From contig NC_017259.1 of the NCBI RefSeq assembly GCF_000225465.1, positions 124,001-188,000 on the forward strand: DNA of 64,000 bases. The letters run 5' to 3'. The notes under the pieces were generated by a model. It had not been told where the DNA came from. It made no database searches and saw nothing but the letters and a program-made list of their open reading frames with translations. This DNA comes from Buchnera aphidicola str. Ua (Uroleucon ambrosiae). GTDB lineage: Bacteria > Pseudomonadota > Gammaproteobacteria > Enterobacterales > Enterobacteriaceae. This document shows positions 1 to 11,597 of the stretch, in pieces. How positions within the stretch are numbered: the stretch's first letter is position 1; every line of letters begins with the position of its first letter. The position numbers and the translations under genes are program-made.

Positions 1-426
1 AATGAACGTCAAATACCTATTATGATTCATCGTGCAATATTAGGTTCAATAGAGCGTTTTATTGGTATATTAATTGAAGAATCTTCAGGAAATTTACCAA
101 CATGGCTTTCTCCAGTACAAGTAGTTATAATTAGTATTTCAAATGTTGATTGTAATTATATTAATAAATTAATTAAGCAATTGGCTAATATTAATATTCG
201 TGTAGAATCAGATCTAAGAAATGAAAAAATAGGTTTTAAAATTCGAGAACATATATTACGTAGAATACCTTATATTATTATTTGTGGTGAAAAAGAAATT
301 AGTGCTAAAAAAATATCTGTCCGTAATAGAAAAGGTGAGACTTTTAAAATGATTGATGTTGATTTATTTATTCAAAAGTTACAAAAAGAAATTTTGACTC
401 GTAACTTTCATCAAATGGAGGAATAA
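1..426 (+). CDS. thrS: Threonyl-tRNA synthetase, C-terminal part (5' end outside window)
   Basis: The frame is open from base 1 and encodes the last 141 residues of ThrRS, which charges tRNA-Thr with threonine in the cytoplasm. The visible part begins at the NERQIPIMIHRAILGS segment that closes the class II catalytic core. It continues through PTWLSPVQVV into the anticodon-binding domain (DLRNEKIGFKIREH, then a basic and hydrophobic end). It stops with QMEE-TAA, much like the E. coli C-terminus, so the 3' end is intact. The first Met here is internal and not a start. thrS lies 3 bases upstream of the AUU start of infC, and the GGAGG that serves infC lies inside its last codons, as in the E. 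coli thrS-infC-rpmI-rplT cluster. Confidence 0.97.
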   Translation, partial: NERQIPIMIHRAILGSIERFIGILIEESSGNLPTWLSPVQVVIISISNVDCNYINKLIKQLANINIRVESDLRNEKIGFKIREHILRRIPYIIICGEKEISAKKISVRNRKGETFKMIDVDLFIQKLQKEILTRNFHQMEE

Positions 427-429
427 AGT

Positions 430-969
430 ATTAAAGGTGGAAAAAGAATGCAATTAACACGTCCTAATCGAATTAATGGCGAAATAAGAGCTATTAAAGT
501 TCGCCTTACAGGTGTAGATGGAAATCAAATTGGGATAGTTAACTTACGTGAAGCTTTAGAAAAATCTGAAGCATTAGGATTAGATTTAGTAGAAATTAGC
601 CCAAATGCTGAACCTCCTGTTTGTCGTATTATGGATTATGGAAAGTTTCTTTATGAAAAAAGTAAATCTTCTAAAGAACAAAAAAAGAAACAAAAAGTAA
701 TTCACATAAAAGAAATAAAATTTCGTCCAGGAACTGATGAAGGTGATTATCAAGTTAAATTACGTAATTTAATACGATTTTTAGAATGCGGTGATAAAGT
801 AAAAATTACCCTCCGATTTAGAGGTCGCGAAATGGCTCATCAAAAAATTGGTATAAACGTCTTAAATCGTATTACACATGATTTAATTGAATTAGCAATT
901 GTAGAATCATTTCCATCAAAAATTGAAGGTCGTCAAATGATAATGATTTTAGCACCTAAGAAGAAATAG
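430..969 (+). CDS. infC: Translation initiation factor IF-3, AUU start codon
   Basis: IF-3 binds the 30S subunit, prevents premature 50S joining and proofreads the start codon. I place the start at ATT 430, giving 179 residues that open with [17 protein letters not shown], collinear with the E. coli N-terminus (MKGGKRVQ...). The ATG at 448 would delete six conserved residues. GGAGG at about 417-421 is correctly spaced for ATT. The protein keeps the N-domain ([19 protein letters not shown]), a lysine-rich linker ([12 protein letters not shown]) and the C-domain ([24 protein letters not shown]). In E. coli the AUU start lets IF-3 repress its own mRNA; keeping it here suggests the same control. 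It is followed by rpmI after 50 bases. Confidence 0.96.
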   Translation: MKGGKRMQLTRPNRINGEIRAIKVRLTGVDGNQIGIVNLREALEKSEALGLDLVEISPNAEPPVCRIMDYGKFLYEKSKSSKEQKKKQKVIHIKEIKFRPGTDEGDYQVKLRNLIRFLECGDKVKITLRFRGREMAHQKIGINVLNRITHDLIELAIVESFPSKIEGRQMIMILAPKKK

Positions 970-1019
970 TGCTAATAAATTAATTATATTTTCTTTTTAT
1001 AATTTTAACGAAATAATTT

Positions 1020-1217
1020 ATGCCAAAAATTAAAACTTTAAAAAGTGCAGCTAAACGTTTTAAAAAAACTGCATCTGATAAATTTAAACGTAAACAAGCT
1101 AACTTACGTCATATTTTAACAAAAAAAACAACACATAAAAAACGTCATCTTCGTTCTAAAATTCTAGTATCTAAAGGAGATATAGATCGAGTTAAATCTT
1201 TTTTACCATATGCATAA
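1020..1217 (+). CDS. rpmI: 50S ribosomal protein L35
   Basis: A small basic protein of 65 residues, the usual L35 length. It begins [17 protein letters not shown] and has the conserved [10 protein letters not shown] segment and the end VKSFLPYA. It is a structural protein of the large subunit. It lies between infC and rplT in the conserved infC-rpmI-rplT operon. In E. coli, L20 represses translation through a structure near the rpmI start. The 50 bases upstream here are almost pure AT and show no clear version of that operator, so I cannot say whether the control survives. There is no strong Shine-Dalgarno sequence before the ATG. Confidence 0.96.
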   Translation: MPKIKTLKSAAKRFKKTASDKFKRKQANLRHILTKKTTHKKRHLRSKILVSKGDIDRVKSFLPYA

Positions 1218-1258
1218 AAAATTTATTTTGTTAAGATTTTGTGAATAGGAGAGCATAA

Positions 1259-1615
1259 ATGGCTCGTGTTAAACGTGGTGTAATTGCTCATGCTCGCCAC
1301 AAAAAAATCTTAAAGCAAGCAAAAGGTTATTATGGAGCTCGTTCGAGAATTTATAGAGTTGCATGTCAAGCAGTGACTAAAGCTGGTCAGTATGCGTATC
1401 GTGACAGACGACAAAAAAAAAGACAATTTCGTCAATTATGGATTTCACGTATTAATGCTGCTGTTCGTCAAAGTCAAATGTCTTATAGTAACTTCATGTT
1501 TGGGTTAAAGAAAGCTTCAATTAATATTGATCGAAAAATATTATCTGATATTGCTATATTTGATATTTTTTCATTTAATAAATTAGTCGAGAGAGCAAAA
1601 AAAGCTTTGTCGTAA
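1259..1615 (+). CDS. rplT: 50S ribosomal protein L20
   Basis: 118 residues, as in E. coli. It starts [20 protein letters not shown], the long basic N-terminal helix that threads into 23S rRNA, followed by [13 protein letters not shown] and [20 protein letters not shown]20 is needed early in 50S assembly and, in enteric bacteria, represses the rpmI-rplT mRNA. An AGGAGAG ribosome site (about 1247-1253) precedes the ATG. It is the last ribosomal gene of this cluster. The bases after it hold a GC-rich hairpin, then a possible Phe leader and attenuator before pheS. Confidence 0.97.
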   Translation: MARVKRGVIAHARHKKILKQAKGYYGARSRIYRVACQAVTKAGQYAYRDRRQKKRQFRQLWISRINAAVRQSQMSYSNFMFGLKKASINIDRKILSDIAIFDIFSFNKLVERAKKALS

Positions 1616-1637
1616 ATGTTGAATTTTAATATATTAA

Positions 1638-1659
1638 GAGGGGAATATAATCCCCCCTC
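1638..1659 (+). terminator. GC-rich hairpin after rplT
   Basis: GAGGGG (1638-1643) can pair with CCCCTC (1654-1659) around an AT loop. The run of six C stands out in this AT-rich genome. It lies 22 bases after the rplT stop, where a 3' end or processing signal is expected. No T-run follows, so it may be an RNA-stability or pausing hairpin and not a true intrinsic terminator. Its G-run might compete for the C-containing arm of the downstream terminator, but I see only a short match. Confidence 0.45.
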
Positions 1660-1710
1660 CATTTCAATAAATTAATAATATTAAATACAATATTTTGACA
1701 TTATATTTAA

Positions 1711-1740
1711 ATGTTTAATTTTTTTTTATATAAAAAATAA
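1711..1740 (+). CDS. Possible pheST leader peptide (pheM-like, 9 residues)
   Basis: An ATG at 1711 opens a short frame, MFNFFLYKK-TAA, in which 3 of 9 residues are Phe. Its stop codon overlaps the first base pairs of a terminator hairpin (1739-1764) that precedes pheS. In E. coli the Phe-rich pheM leader and an attenuator control pheST in the same place, so position, codon content and the adjacent terminator agree. Against it: TTT is frequent in AT-rich DNA, so a short Phe-rich frame can arise by chance, I find no Shine-Dalgarno sequence and no convincing antiterminator, and the sequence is not alignable residue by residue with PheM. A TTGACA at 1695-1700 has no good -10 partner. Confidence 0.4.
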   Translation: MFNFFLYKK

Positions 1741-1764
1741 GCTTCCTGTTTTTGGAAGCTTTTT
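1739..1764 (+). terminator. Intrinsic terminator or attenuator ahead of pheS
   Basis: AAGCTTCC (1739-1746) and GGAAGCTT (1754-1761) form a perfect 8-bp stem with a 7-base loop, followed directly by TTTATT. This is one of the best intrinsic terminators in the window. It lies 49 bases before the pheS start, so it either ends the infC operon transcript or acts as the pheST attenuator together with the Phe-rich frame that runs into it. Confidence 0.7.
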
Positions 1765-1812
1765 ATTAGCTATGTAATATTAATGTTTATTAAAAAATAA
1801 AAAGAAAACAAA

Positions 1813-2805
1813 ATGTTAAATTTAAATCAATTATTTCAAAATATTAATATAGATGTCAAAAAAACAACAACAATAGAAGAATTAGATCAAATTAAAATTA
1901 AGTATTTAGGTAAGAAAGGCATTCTAACTAACTATATAAAAAATTTAAAAAATTTTTCTTTGAAAGATAAAAAAAAATATAGTGTTATTATAAATCATTC
2001 AAAAAAGGAAGTTATTAATAATATTAACAAACATAGTAAATATTTAATGACCATTAAATTAGAAAAAAGAATTAAACAAGAAAAAATTGATATTTCTTTA
2101 CCTGGTCGTCGTTTTGAAAATGGTTGTTTGCATCCTATAACACAAACAATTAATTATATTAAAAATTTTTTTTTTAAATTAGGATTTCAATCAATTAACG
2201 GTCCTGAAATAGAAGATGAATATCATAATTTTGATGCTTTAAATATTCCTAAAAATCATCCTGCTCGTGATTGTCATGATACTTTTTGGTTTGATACTAA
2301 TCGATTATTAAGAACTCAAACTTCAAATATGCAAATTCGTATTATGAAAGAAGAAAAACCACCAATGCGATTTATTTTTCCAGGTAAAGTATATCGAAAT
2401 GATTATGATATTACACATACACCTATGTTTCATCAAATTGAAGGTTTAATAGTTGATAAAAATATTACTTTTTCCAATTTAAAATGGATTATATATAATT
2501 TTTTATATGATTTTTTTGGAAAGACAGTATCTATTAAATTTCGTCCATCTTATTTTCCCTTTACTGTACCTTCTGCAGAAGTAGATATTATTAAGAAAGA
2601 TACTTTGCAATCATTAGAAATATTAGGTTGTGGGATGGTGCATCCTAATGTATTAAAAAATGTTAATATTGATTGGAATATATATTCTGCTTGCGCTTTT
2701 GGAATAGGTATAGAACGAATGACTATGTTACGTTATGAAATATGTGATATTCGATCTTTTTTTGAAAATGATATAAGATTTTTAAATCAATTTAAATACA
2801 ATTAG
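1813..2805 (+). CDS. pheS: Phenylalanyl-tRNA synthetase alpha subunit
   Basis: 330 residues (E. coli 327). PheS carries the catalytic core of the alpha2-beta2 enzyme that attaches Phe to tRNA-Phe. The N-terminal 85 residues are a lysine-rich coiled coil that contacts tRNA. The class II core follows: PGRRFENGCLHPITQT, then GPEIEDEYHNFDALN, motif 2 around KVYRNDYDITHTPMFHQIEG, and motif 3 AFGIGIERMTMLRY near residues 295-308. pheT starts 9 bases after its stop, so the pair is co-transcribed. The possible leader peptide and hairpin upstream suggest, without proving, Phe-dependent attenuation. Confidence 0.97.
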   Translation: MLNLNQLFQNINIDVKKTTTIEELDQIKIKYLGKKGILTNYIKNLKNFSLKDKKKYSVIINHSKKEVINNINKHSKYLMTIKLEKRIKQEKIDISLPGRRFENGCLHPITQTINYIKNFFFKLGFQSINGPEIEDEYHNFDALNIPKNHPARDCHDTFWFDTNRLLRTQTSNMQIRIMKEEKPPMRFIFPGKVYRNDYDITHTPMFHQIEGLIVDKNITFSNLKWIIYNFLYDFFGKTVSIKFRPSYFPFTVPSAEVDIIKKDTLQSLEILGCGMVHPNVLKNVNIDWNIYSACAFGIGIERMTMLRYEICDIRSFFENDIRFLNQFKYN

Positions 2806-2814
2806 TGAGATGAA

Positions 2815-5208
2815 ATGAAATTTAGTGAAAAATGGTTGCGCGAATGGATCAATATTAAAATTGATAGTAATATATTATGTGAACAAATTTCTAGTTCTGG
2901 TATTGAAGTAGAATATATAAAAAAATTTAAACCAAGATTTACTGGTGTTGTTGTTGGGAAAATAGTTGAATGTATTGTGCATTCTGTATTTAATGATTAT
3001 AAAATAGTTAAAGTAGATATAGGGAAAAAAAAATTATTAAATATTGTATGTAAAGCATTAAATTGTCGTCATGGTATAAAAGTGGCAGTAGCTACTGTTG
3101 GTGCTATTTTAAAAGATAATATTTTTGTTAAAAAAAAAATAATACAGAATCAATTATCAGAAGGTATGCTATGTTCTTTTTATGAATTAGGAATTTTTTT
3201 ACAAGATAACAAAATTATTGAATTTCCTAAAGAAACATTGATAGGTATAAATGTTAACCATTGTTTATCATTAGAAGACAATATCATTAAAATTTCTACT
3301 ACATCAAATCGGCCAGATGGATTAAGTATTTTAGGAATATCACGTAATATTGCCGCTATAAATAATTTCAAACAACCATATTTAAAAAATATATCGGCAC
3401 CTATTCACGTTCAAAAAAAAATTAATATTAATATTGAAGCACAAAAAGCATGTACACATTTTTTAGGAAGAATTATACAAAATATTAATGTTAATGTAGA
3501 TACTCCATTATGGATGAAAAAAAAATTATTTTTTTCTGATATGTTATCTGATAATGTTATCACTAATATTATAAACTATATATTAATTGAAATTGGACAA
3601 CCTTTAAATATATTTAATGCAGATAATATAGATGATAACAAGCTTATTATTCGTATGGCTAAAAATGAAGAAAGTATTGTTTTAAAAAATAAAAGCAAAA
3701 TAAAATTAAATGAAAACATATTAGTATTTGCTGATAAAAATAAAATATTATCTCTTCCTGGTAATATTCATTCTATTTTTTCTGAAATCAATCAAAAAAC
3801 TAAAAATATATTTTTAAGTGTATCTTTAATTGATAAACAATTAATTTATTTTATTTTAAAGAAAATAGATGCTAATAAAATATTAGAGTATTACAATTAC
3901 GGTGTGGATGCTTCTCTTCAAAAATATGCTTTAGAATATGCTACTAAATTAATTTTAAATATATGTGGAGGTGAATCTAATTTGATTAATGATTTCAAAA
4001 TTAATTCATTTCTACATCAAAACAATACAATTAGATTGTATTATAAAAAATTTCAAAAAATAGCAGGGATAGATATTAAAGATACAATTATTTCGAATAT
4101 TTTATATAATCTTGATTATAAGTTAGATTTTCAAAAATATTTTTGGGATGTAGTTCCTCCTAGTTGGCGTTTTGATATATTAATTGAAGAAGATGTGATT
4201 AGTGACATATTAAGAATATACGGATATAATAATATTTTTTTAAATCCATTAAAAGAAGATTTGAATTGTCATAAAAAAAATGAATTAACAGATTTTTTAT
4301 TAACAAAATCTGCTATGATATTAATTAACAAAGGATATTATGAAGTTATAAATTATAGTTTTATTGATCCTCAAATAGAAAATTTAATTTTTGAAAATAA
4401 AAAAAATATTTTAATTTCTAATCCTATTGCTAAAGATATGTCATGTATGCGTTTATCTTTATGGCCTGGTTTACTTAAAAATATTTCTTATAATAAAAAT
4501 CGTCAGCAAAAAAGCATACGGATTTTTGAAAGCGGATTATGTTTTTCAATAAATAAAAAAAATAATCTAGAAATTAAACAAGATTTTTTTTTAGCAGCTG
4601 CAATTAGCGGTAACTATTTTACAGAAAATTGGTTTCTTAAAATGAGAAAAATGGATTTTTATGATTTAAAAGGTGATTTAGAATTAATATTAGATTCAAT
4701 ATGTGAATTAAATCATATAGAATTTCGACCTGAAAGAATCTTTGGTTTGCACCCTGAGCAAAGTGCATCTATATATTTTAAGAATAATAAAATTGGAAGA
4801 ATTGGTGCAATTGATCCAAGATTAGAAAAAAAATTAAATGTAAGTAGTGCGACATTTTTATTCGAAATCTCATTAAAATACTTTTTTAATATTATTAAAC
4901 AAACAAAATTTCAAGGTGTTTCAAAATTTCCTACGATACGAAGAGATATTTCTGTATTAATATCCGATAATATTATTGTTTATGATGTTATTAAAACATG
5001 CAAAACTTTTTTTATGAATCAAAAAGTAGAAATTAATCTATTTGATGTATATTCTTATCAAGAGTTATTAGAAAAGAAAAAAAGTTTAGGTATTAGTTTT
5101 ATTTTTCAAAACTATAAAAGAACTTTACAAGATAATGAAATTAATTTAATGATCAATGATTGTATAGGAGTATTGCAAAAAAAATTTCAAGTGATGTTAA
5201 GGAAATAA
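2815..5208 (+). CDS. pheT: Phenylalanyl-tRNA synthetase beta subunit
   Basis: 797 residues (E. coli 795), so full length. It has an N-terminal helical start (MKFSEKWLREWINI), an OB-fold tRNA-binding region at about 40-150 (GVVVGKIVECIVH), B3/B4 editing-type domains (STTSNRPDGLSILGISR), a B5 domain (VVPPSWRFDILIEEDVISDILR), a catalytically silent class II core, and a C-terminal ferredoxin-fold anticodon-binding domain from about residue 705 (KFPTIRRDISVLI). It pairs with PheS. ihfA follows after 6 bases, the same pheST-ihfA order as E. coli. Confidence 0.97.
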   Translation: MKFSEKWLREWINIKIDSNILCEQISSSGIEVEYIKKFKPRFTGVVVGKIVECIVHSVFNDYKIVKVDIGKKKLLNIVCKALNCRHGIKVAVATVGAILKDNIFVKKKIIQNQLSEGMLCSFYELGIFLQDNKIIEFPKETLIGINVNHCLSLEDNIIKISTTSNRPDGLSILGISRNIAAINNFKQPYLKNISAPIHVQKKININIEAQKACTHFLGRIIQNINVNVDTPLWMKKKLFFSDMLSDNVITNIINYILIEIGQPLNIFNADNIDDNKLIIRMAKNEESIVLKNKSKIKLNENILVFADKNKILSLPGNIHSIFSEINQKTKNIFLSVSLIDKQLIYFILKKIDANKILEYYNYGVDASLQKYALEYATKLILNICGGESNLINDFKINSFLHQNNTIRLYYKKFQKIAGIDIKDTIISNILYNLDYKLDFQKYFWDVVPPSWRFDILIEEDVISDILRIYGYNNIFLNPLKEDLNCHKKNELTDFLLTKSAMILINKGYYEVINYSFIDPQIENLIFENKKNILISNPIAKDMSCMRLSLWPGLLKNISYNKNRQQKSIRIFESGLCFSINKKNNLEIKQDFFLAAAISGNYFTENWFLKMRKMDFYDLKGDLELILDSICELNHIEFRPERIFGLHPEQSASIYFKNNKIGRIGAIDPRLEKKLNVSSATFLFEISLKYFFNIIKQTKFQGVSKFPTIRRDISVLISDNIIVYDVIKTCKTFFMNQKVEINLFDVYSYQELLEKKKSLGISFIFQNYKRTLQDNEINLMINDCIGVLQKKFQVMLRK

Positions 5209-5214
5209 AAAGTT

Positions 5215-5523
5215 ATGGTATTAACAAAATCTGAAATAACAGAACACTTATTTGAAACATTTAATTTGACTAAACGAGATTCCAAAGCATTGGTGGAATG
5301 CTTTTTTGAAGAGATTAGAAAAGCGTTAGAACAAGGAGAAGATGTAAAATTATCTGGATTTGGAAATTTTCAAATAAAAAATAAAAATGCTCGTCCTGGT
5401 AGAAATCCCAAAACAGGAGAAGATTTTCTTATAACAGCTAGACGAGTAGTGACTTTTAAAGCCGGTCAAAAATTAAAAAAGAAAATTGATAATTATTTAA
5501 TAAAACAAAATTCTAAAATTTAG
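5215..5523 (+). CDS. ihfA: Integration host factor alpha subunit
   Basis: 102 residues, a member of the HU/IHF family that binds the DNA minor groove and bends DNA sharply. It shows the family beta-arm GRNPKTGE with Pro65 at the tip, the intercalating residue in E. coli IHF-alpha, and the SGFGNF core. IHF normally works as a heterodimer with IHF-beta, whose gene is not in this window. It is the last gene of the pheST-ihfA unit. A weak hairpin (AAAATAAG 5541-5548 with CTTATTTT 5565-5572) follows and may end the transcript. Confidence 0.95.
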   Translation: MVLTKSEITEHLFETFNLTKRDSKALVECFFEEIRKALEQGEDVKLSGFGNFQIKNKNARPGRNPKTGEDFLITARRVVTFKAGQKLKKKIDNYLIKQNSKI

Positions 5524-7631
<2,108 letters not shown>

Positions 7632-7635
7632 TCAA

Positions 7636-7971
7636 ATGAATTTTTTAATTCAAAAAACTAATGATTTTGTAACTGAATCATCAGGAAATAGTAATTCATA
7701 CTCTTTAATATTTATGATATTTATATTTTTATTAGTTTTTTATTTTGTTCTTTTCCGTCCTCAACAAAAAAAAGATAAAGAACATAAAAATCTTATAAAT
7801 GCTCTCGTTAAAGGAGATGAAGTTATAACTACAAGTGGTTTTTTAGGACGTATTAATAAAGTTACAAACAACGGATATGTTTTTCTGCAATTAAATGATA
7901 CTACTGAAGTATTAATTCAAAAAGATTTTATAGTATCATTATTACCTAAAGGTACTTTAAAATCTTTATAA
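7636..7971 (+). CDS. yajC: Sec translocon accessory protein YajC
   Basis: 111 residues (E. coli 110). One membrane helix at about residues 22-42 (YSLIFMIFIFLLVFYFVLF) is followed by the family signature RPQQKKDKEHKNLINAL and the beta-rich cytoplasmic part GDEVITTSGFLGRI. YajC associates with SecDF-YidC at the inner membrane. It lies 4 bases after tgt as in E. coli, but secD and secF, which normally follow, are missing, and the next gene is glyS on the other strand. An AGGATGA stretch overlapping the tgt stop acts as ribosome site. Confidence 0.95.
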   Translation: MNFLIQKTNDFVTESSGNSNSYSLIFMIFIFLLVFYFVLFRPQQKKDKEHKNLINALVKGDEVITTSGFLGRINKVTNNGYVFLQLNDTTEVLIQKDFIVSLLPKGTLKSL

Positions 7972-7979
7972 TATTTTAT

Positions 7980-8000
7980 TATACTAATTATTTTAGTATA
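7980..8000. terminator. Bidirectional hairpin between yajC and glyS
   Basis: TATACTA (7980-7986) and TAGTATA (7994-8000) form a perfect 7-bp stem with a 7-base loop between the converging yajC and glyS genes. It overlaps the glyS stop codon. Position and symmetry suggest a shared transcript end, but the stem is AT-only apart from one C-G pair and there is no clean T-run. Confidence 0.4.
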
Positions 8001-10065
8001 AATAAGAAAAATCTGCTATTTTAAAAATAATTTTTTTAAAACTATTTAATAAAATTAATCGATTTAAACAAATTTTAGGATTAGAATGATATATTTTGAC
8101 GTTATCAAAAAAATGATATATAGGTTTTTCAAGATCTTTAATTTTTAAAAAAATATCTTCATACTTTTGTTTTAAAAATAACTGTTTTGTAGCAATATAT
8201 AGATTATTTATTTGATTAAATAAAATAATTTCTTCTTTTTTTTCCATTAATTGAGTATTTATTTTAGTTGAAAGTGTTTGCTTTTCTTTTTCTAAAATGT
8301 TAATAATTCTTTTAATACACAACATTATTGATTCTGAATTTGTTGATTTTTGAAAAATAGATACTGCTTTTATCCTTTTATTAATATCTATAGGTTGTGT
8401 TAATTTATATGATAATACTGATTGAATAATATTTTTGCTATATCCTATTTCTTGATACCAATAAAATAATCTTGATATAAAAAATTTAATAATTTGATCA
8501 GATAACTTTGAATCATCAATATACTTTTTATTATATAAAGATAAACTATTATTAATTAATTCTTTTAAATCTAATGATATATTTTGTTTGATAATAATAC
8601 GTAATATTCCAAGAGCTAGGCGTCTTAATGCAAATGGATCTTTATTGGAACTAGGAATATTTCCAATATAAAACATTCCTGATAAAGTATCAATTTTATC
8701 AGAAATAGATAATATAGAACCTATATAAGTTTTTGGCAGTATGTCGCCTGAAAAAGCAGGTAAATATTGTTCTTCAATAGCCAGAGCAACCGTTTTTTTT
8801 TCTTGATTTTCTAATGCATAATACATTCCTATTGTGCCTTGTAATTCTGGAAATTCACATACAACATTTGTTATAAGATCACATTTTGATAACATTGCTG
8901 CTCTAGTTGCATCTTCTAAATTATTTGGATAATATTGCGTAATCCATCTTATTAAATGTTGAAGACGTAATGTTTTTTCATACATTGAACCAATATTGTT
9001 TTGAAATAAAACATTCTTTAAAGAAATAAGATGATTTTCTAACTTTGTTTTTCTATCATTCTTTAAAAAAAATTCAATATCTGAAAGTCTAGCATGCATT
9101 ACTTTTTCAGTGTCTGAAATAATTATTTTTGATTTGTTTGAATTTATATTAGATACGAATATAAAATATGGCAGAATATCATTTTTATCATTATATATTG
9201 GCAAACATTTTTGTTGTTTTTCTATAACATACTTCAGTATTTTTCTAGGTATTTTAAGAAATTTTTTTTTAAAATTTGCTAAAAGTACGATAGGAGATTC
9301 TACTAAAGAAGTTATTTCATCAATTAATATATGATTTTTTTCTATATAACCATGAATTTTTTTTATAGTTTCTTTAATTTCTTTAATAATGACTTCTTTA
9401 CGAATTATATAATTAGCGAGAATATTCTGTTTATCAAACAGAATATTAGGATATTCTTTTGCATGATTAATAATTATTTTTTGTTCTTTATAGGCAATAT
9501 GATTATGTAAAATTCTATTAGAATTAATATTAAATATTTTTCCTGAAACAATTTGATCATCTAATAGCATTACAATATTACGAATAGGACGAAAAAATTT
9601 TATATGATCAACTTCCCAACGCATTGGAATCATTGAAGAAATTTTTTTTAGTGCTAATTCAGTTATTTTTGGTATTAAGGATTCTATTTTATCTTGTTTT
9701 TTTTTAGTTTTATATAATAGCCATTCACCTTTTTTATTTTTTAAACGAATAGTATCTTTTATATTAATTTTATAATGTTTTAACCAAGAAATAGCTGATT
9801 CTGTTAAGTATCCATTTTTATCATAAGATTTTATTATAGATGGACCTCTTTTCTGTATTTCTATATATTGTTCTTGCATATTTATATCTTGAATTTTTAA
9901 TGCTAATCTTCTTGGGGTAGAAAAATATGAAATTTTTTTATATTTGATATTTAATATATTTAATTCTGTAATAAAATTTTTATAGAAATTAAGAGATATA
10001 TTATTAAGTAATCTAGCAGGTAATTCTTCAGTACCTATTTCAATTAATAATGTTTGTGTTTTCAT
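7993..10065 (-). CDS. glyS: Glycyl-tRNA synthetase beta subunit
   Basis: 690 residues (E. coli 689). The beta chain of the bacterial alpha2-beta2 GlyRS carries HD-like and tRNA-binding domains. It starts [20 protein letters not shown], with later segments [19 protein letters not shown] and [16 protein letters not shown] near residues 477-492, all typical of the family. Its start lies 26 bases inside the 3' end of glyQ, so translation of the two is probably coupled. In E. coli the two genes do not overlap. The C-terminal anticodon-binding region is complete. Confidence 0.97.
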   Translation of the reverse strand: MKTQTLLIEIGTEELPARLLNNISLNFYKNFITELNILNIKYKKISYFSTPRRLALKIQDINMQEQYIEIQKRGPSIIKSYDKNGYLTESAISWLKHYKINIKDTIRLKNKKGEWLLYKTKKKQDKIESLIPKITELALKKISSMIPMRWEVDHIKFFRPIRNIVMLLDDQIVSGKIFNINSNRILHNHIAYKEQKIIINHAKEYPNILFDKQNILANYIIRKEVIIKEIKETIKKIHGYIEKNHILIDEITSLVESPIVLLANFKKKFLKIPRKILKYVIEKQQKCLPIYNDKNDILPYFIFVSNINSNKSKIIISDTEKVMHARLSDIEFFLKNDRKTKLENHLISLKNVLFQNNIGSMYEKTLRLQHLIRWITQYYPNNLEDATRAAMLSKCDLITNVVCEFPELQGTIGMYYALENQEKKTVALAIEEQYLPAFSGDILPKTYIGSILSISDKIDTLSGMFYIGNIPSSNKDPFALRRLALGILRIIIKQNISLDLKELINNSLSLYNKKYIDDSKLSDQIIKFFISRLFYWYQEIGYSKNIIQSVLSYKLTQPIDINKRIKAVSIFQKSTNSESIMLCIKRIINILEKEKQTLSTKINTQLMEKKEEIILFNQINNLYIATKQLFLKQKYEDIFLKIKDLEKPIYHFFDNVKIYHSNPKICLNRLILLNSFKKIIFKIADFSYLY

Positions 10066-10978
10066 TTTTTTCTCTTTTTTTAGTACATAATGGAAAACCT
10101 AATTTTTTTCTTTGATGCAAGTATTTTGTTGCAATTTGAGTAGTTAATTTGCGAATACGTAAAATATAATTTTGTCTTTCATTTGAAGATATAACTTTTC
10201 TAGCATCTAATAAATTAAATATATGATTAGCTTGTAGTATTTTTTCATATGAAACTAATAATAATGGTTTATTTAGATTAATTAATCTTGTTGATTCTAG
10301 TATATATTGTTCAAAAGTATAAAACAAAAAATCGATATTAGAATTTTCAAAATTATATTGAGATTGTTCTATTTCATTTTGTTTAAAAATATCTCCATAA
10401 GTTATTTCTTGATGTTTATGTGTATTCCAAATAAGATCATAAACATTGGGTTTATTTTGTATATGCATAGCGAGTCTTTCTAAACCATATGTTATTTCGA
10501 CAGTTACAGGGTTACATTCTAGCCCACCTACTTGTTGAAAATAAGTAAATTGCGTAATTTCCATTCCATTTAACCAAACTTCCCAACCAATACCCCATGC
10601 ACCTAATGTAGGATTTTCCCAGTTATCTTCTACAAAACGTATATCATTTGTTTTTTCGTTAATATTTAATAAATTTAATGAATGTAAATAAAGATTTTGA
10701 ATATTATTTAAAGGTGGTTTAATAATTACTTGAAATTGATAATAATTCTGCAATCGATTGGGATTTTCTCCATATCTTCCATCTGAAGGTCTACGACAAG
10801 TTTGTAAATATGCTGCTTGTATGGGTTCTGGTCCAATGGTACCTAAAAAAGTTGCTTGATGGAATGTTCCTGCTCCAATTGGAAGATCTAATGATTGAAA
10901 AATAGTACATCCTTGTTGTAGCCAGTATTTTTGTAATATGTCAATTAAATTATAAAAATTATTGTAATTATGTTTCAT
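10040..10978 (-). CDS. glyQ: Glycyl-tRNA synthetase alpha subunit
   Basis: 312 residues against 303 in E. coli. It is the catalytic class II subunit of GlyRS. Conserved segments include [65 protein letters not shown] and [11 protein letters not shown]. The extra length is at the C-terminus (a lysine/asparagine-rich end), where the stop has moved into glyS and produced a 26-base overlap. It is the first gene of the glyQS unit, facing a long gene-free stretch that must contain its promoter. Confidence 0.97.
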   Translation of the reverse strand: MKHNYNNFYNLIDILQKYWLQQGCTIFQSLDLPIGAGTFHQATFLGTIGPEPIQAAYLQTCRRPSDGRYGENPNRLQNYYQFQVIIKPPLNNIQNLYLHSLNLLNINEKTNDIRFVEDNWENPTLGAWGIGWEVWLNGMEITQFTYFQQVGGLECNPVTVEITYGLERLAMHIQNKPNVYDLIWNTHKHQEITYGDIFKQNEIEQSQYNFENSNIDFLFYTFEQYILESTRLINLNKPLLLVSYEKILQANHIFNLLDARKVISSNERQNYILRIRKLTTQIATKYLHQRKKLGFPLCTKKREKNENTNIIN

Positions 10979-11597
10979 TGTATATCCAGAGATAGAAATA
11001 TATATTATTATTGATGATTATTCTGAATGAGAATATTACAATTTTTTAATTAAAATATATAACAACATTAATATTTTATATAAGAAAGATTATTTATTAG
11101 ATATAAAAGAGAATACAATGATATATATGAAAAATAAAGATAATTATCTATTGTGAATTCTATTAATAATATATAAAATTATTACTTGTTTTCAAGTTTA
11201 AAAATACAATATTAATCATATTTTATATTATATAAATATATTTTGTGTAAATTTTAAAAAATTATATTATATTTTTTTAAAAATATTTAGTGTATTCTGA
11301 ATAAATTTTTTTTTAAAAAATAAAGATTATTTATAAAATAGTATAAAAATATTTAAAAAATTTATTCTAAATGATGTTAAAATATCTATAGAAAAAATAA
11401 TATAGATATTAATATAAAAAAATTTATTAAATCAATGTAATAATAAATTAATTTTTATTGATTATCATTAACTTTATTAGTATTATATTTATTTTTCATA
11501 TAAAATAAAATACATGTAAAACAGTCATTTTTGAATTAATTTATATAAATCATTTTTAAACATTTTACAATATTACTTATTAAAAAATAGGAATAAA
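10979..11597. other. Gene-free stretch between the divergent glyQ and nfo
   Basis: No plausible gene or RNA gene. The region must hold promoters for glyQ (-) and nfo (+), but its extreme AT content makes -10-like hexamers meaningless. Two perfect inverted repeats are visible: AATATCTATA (11381-11390) with TATAGATATT (11401-11410), and a 13-bp pair at 11299-11311 and 11355-11367. Both are about what chance gives at this base composition. Confidence 0.7.

Noticed and set aside
11299..11410. Perfect 13-bp and 10-bp inverted repeats in the glyQ-nfo gap
   Set aside because: Both are nearly pure A+T. A rough estimate at this composition predicts about one such pair of each kind by chance in a 600-base stretch.
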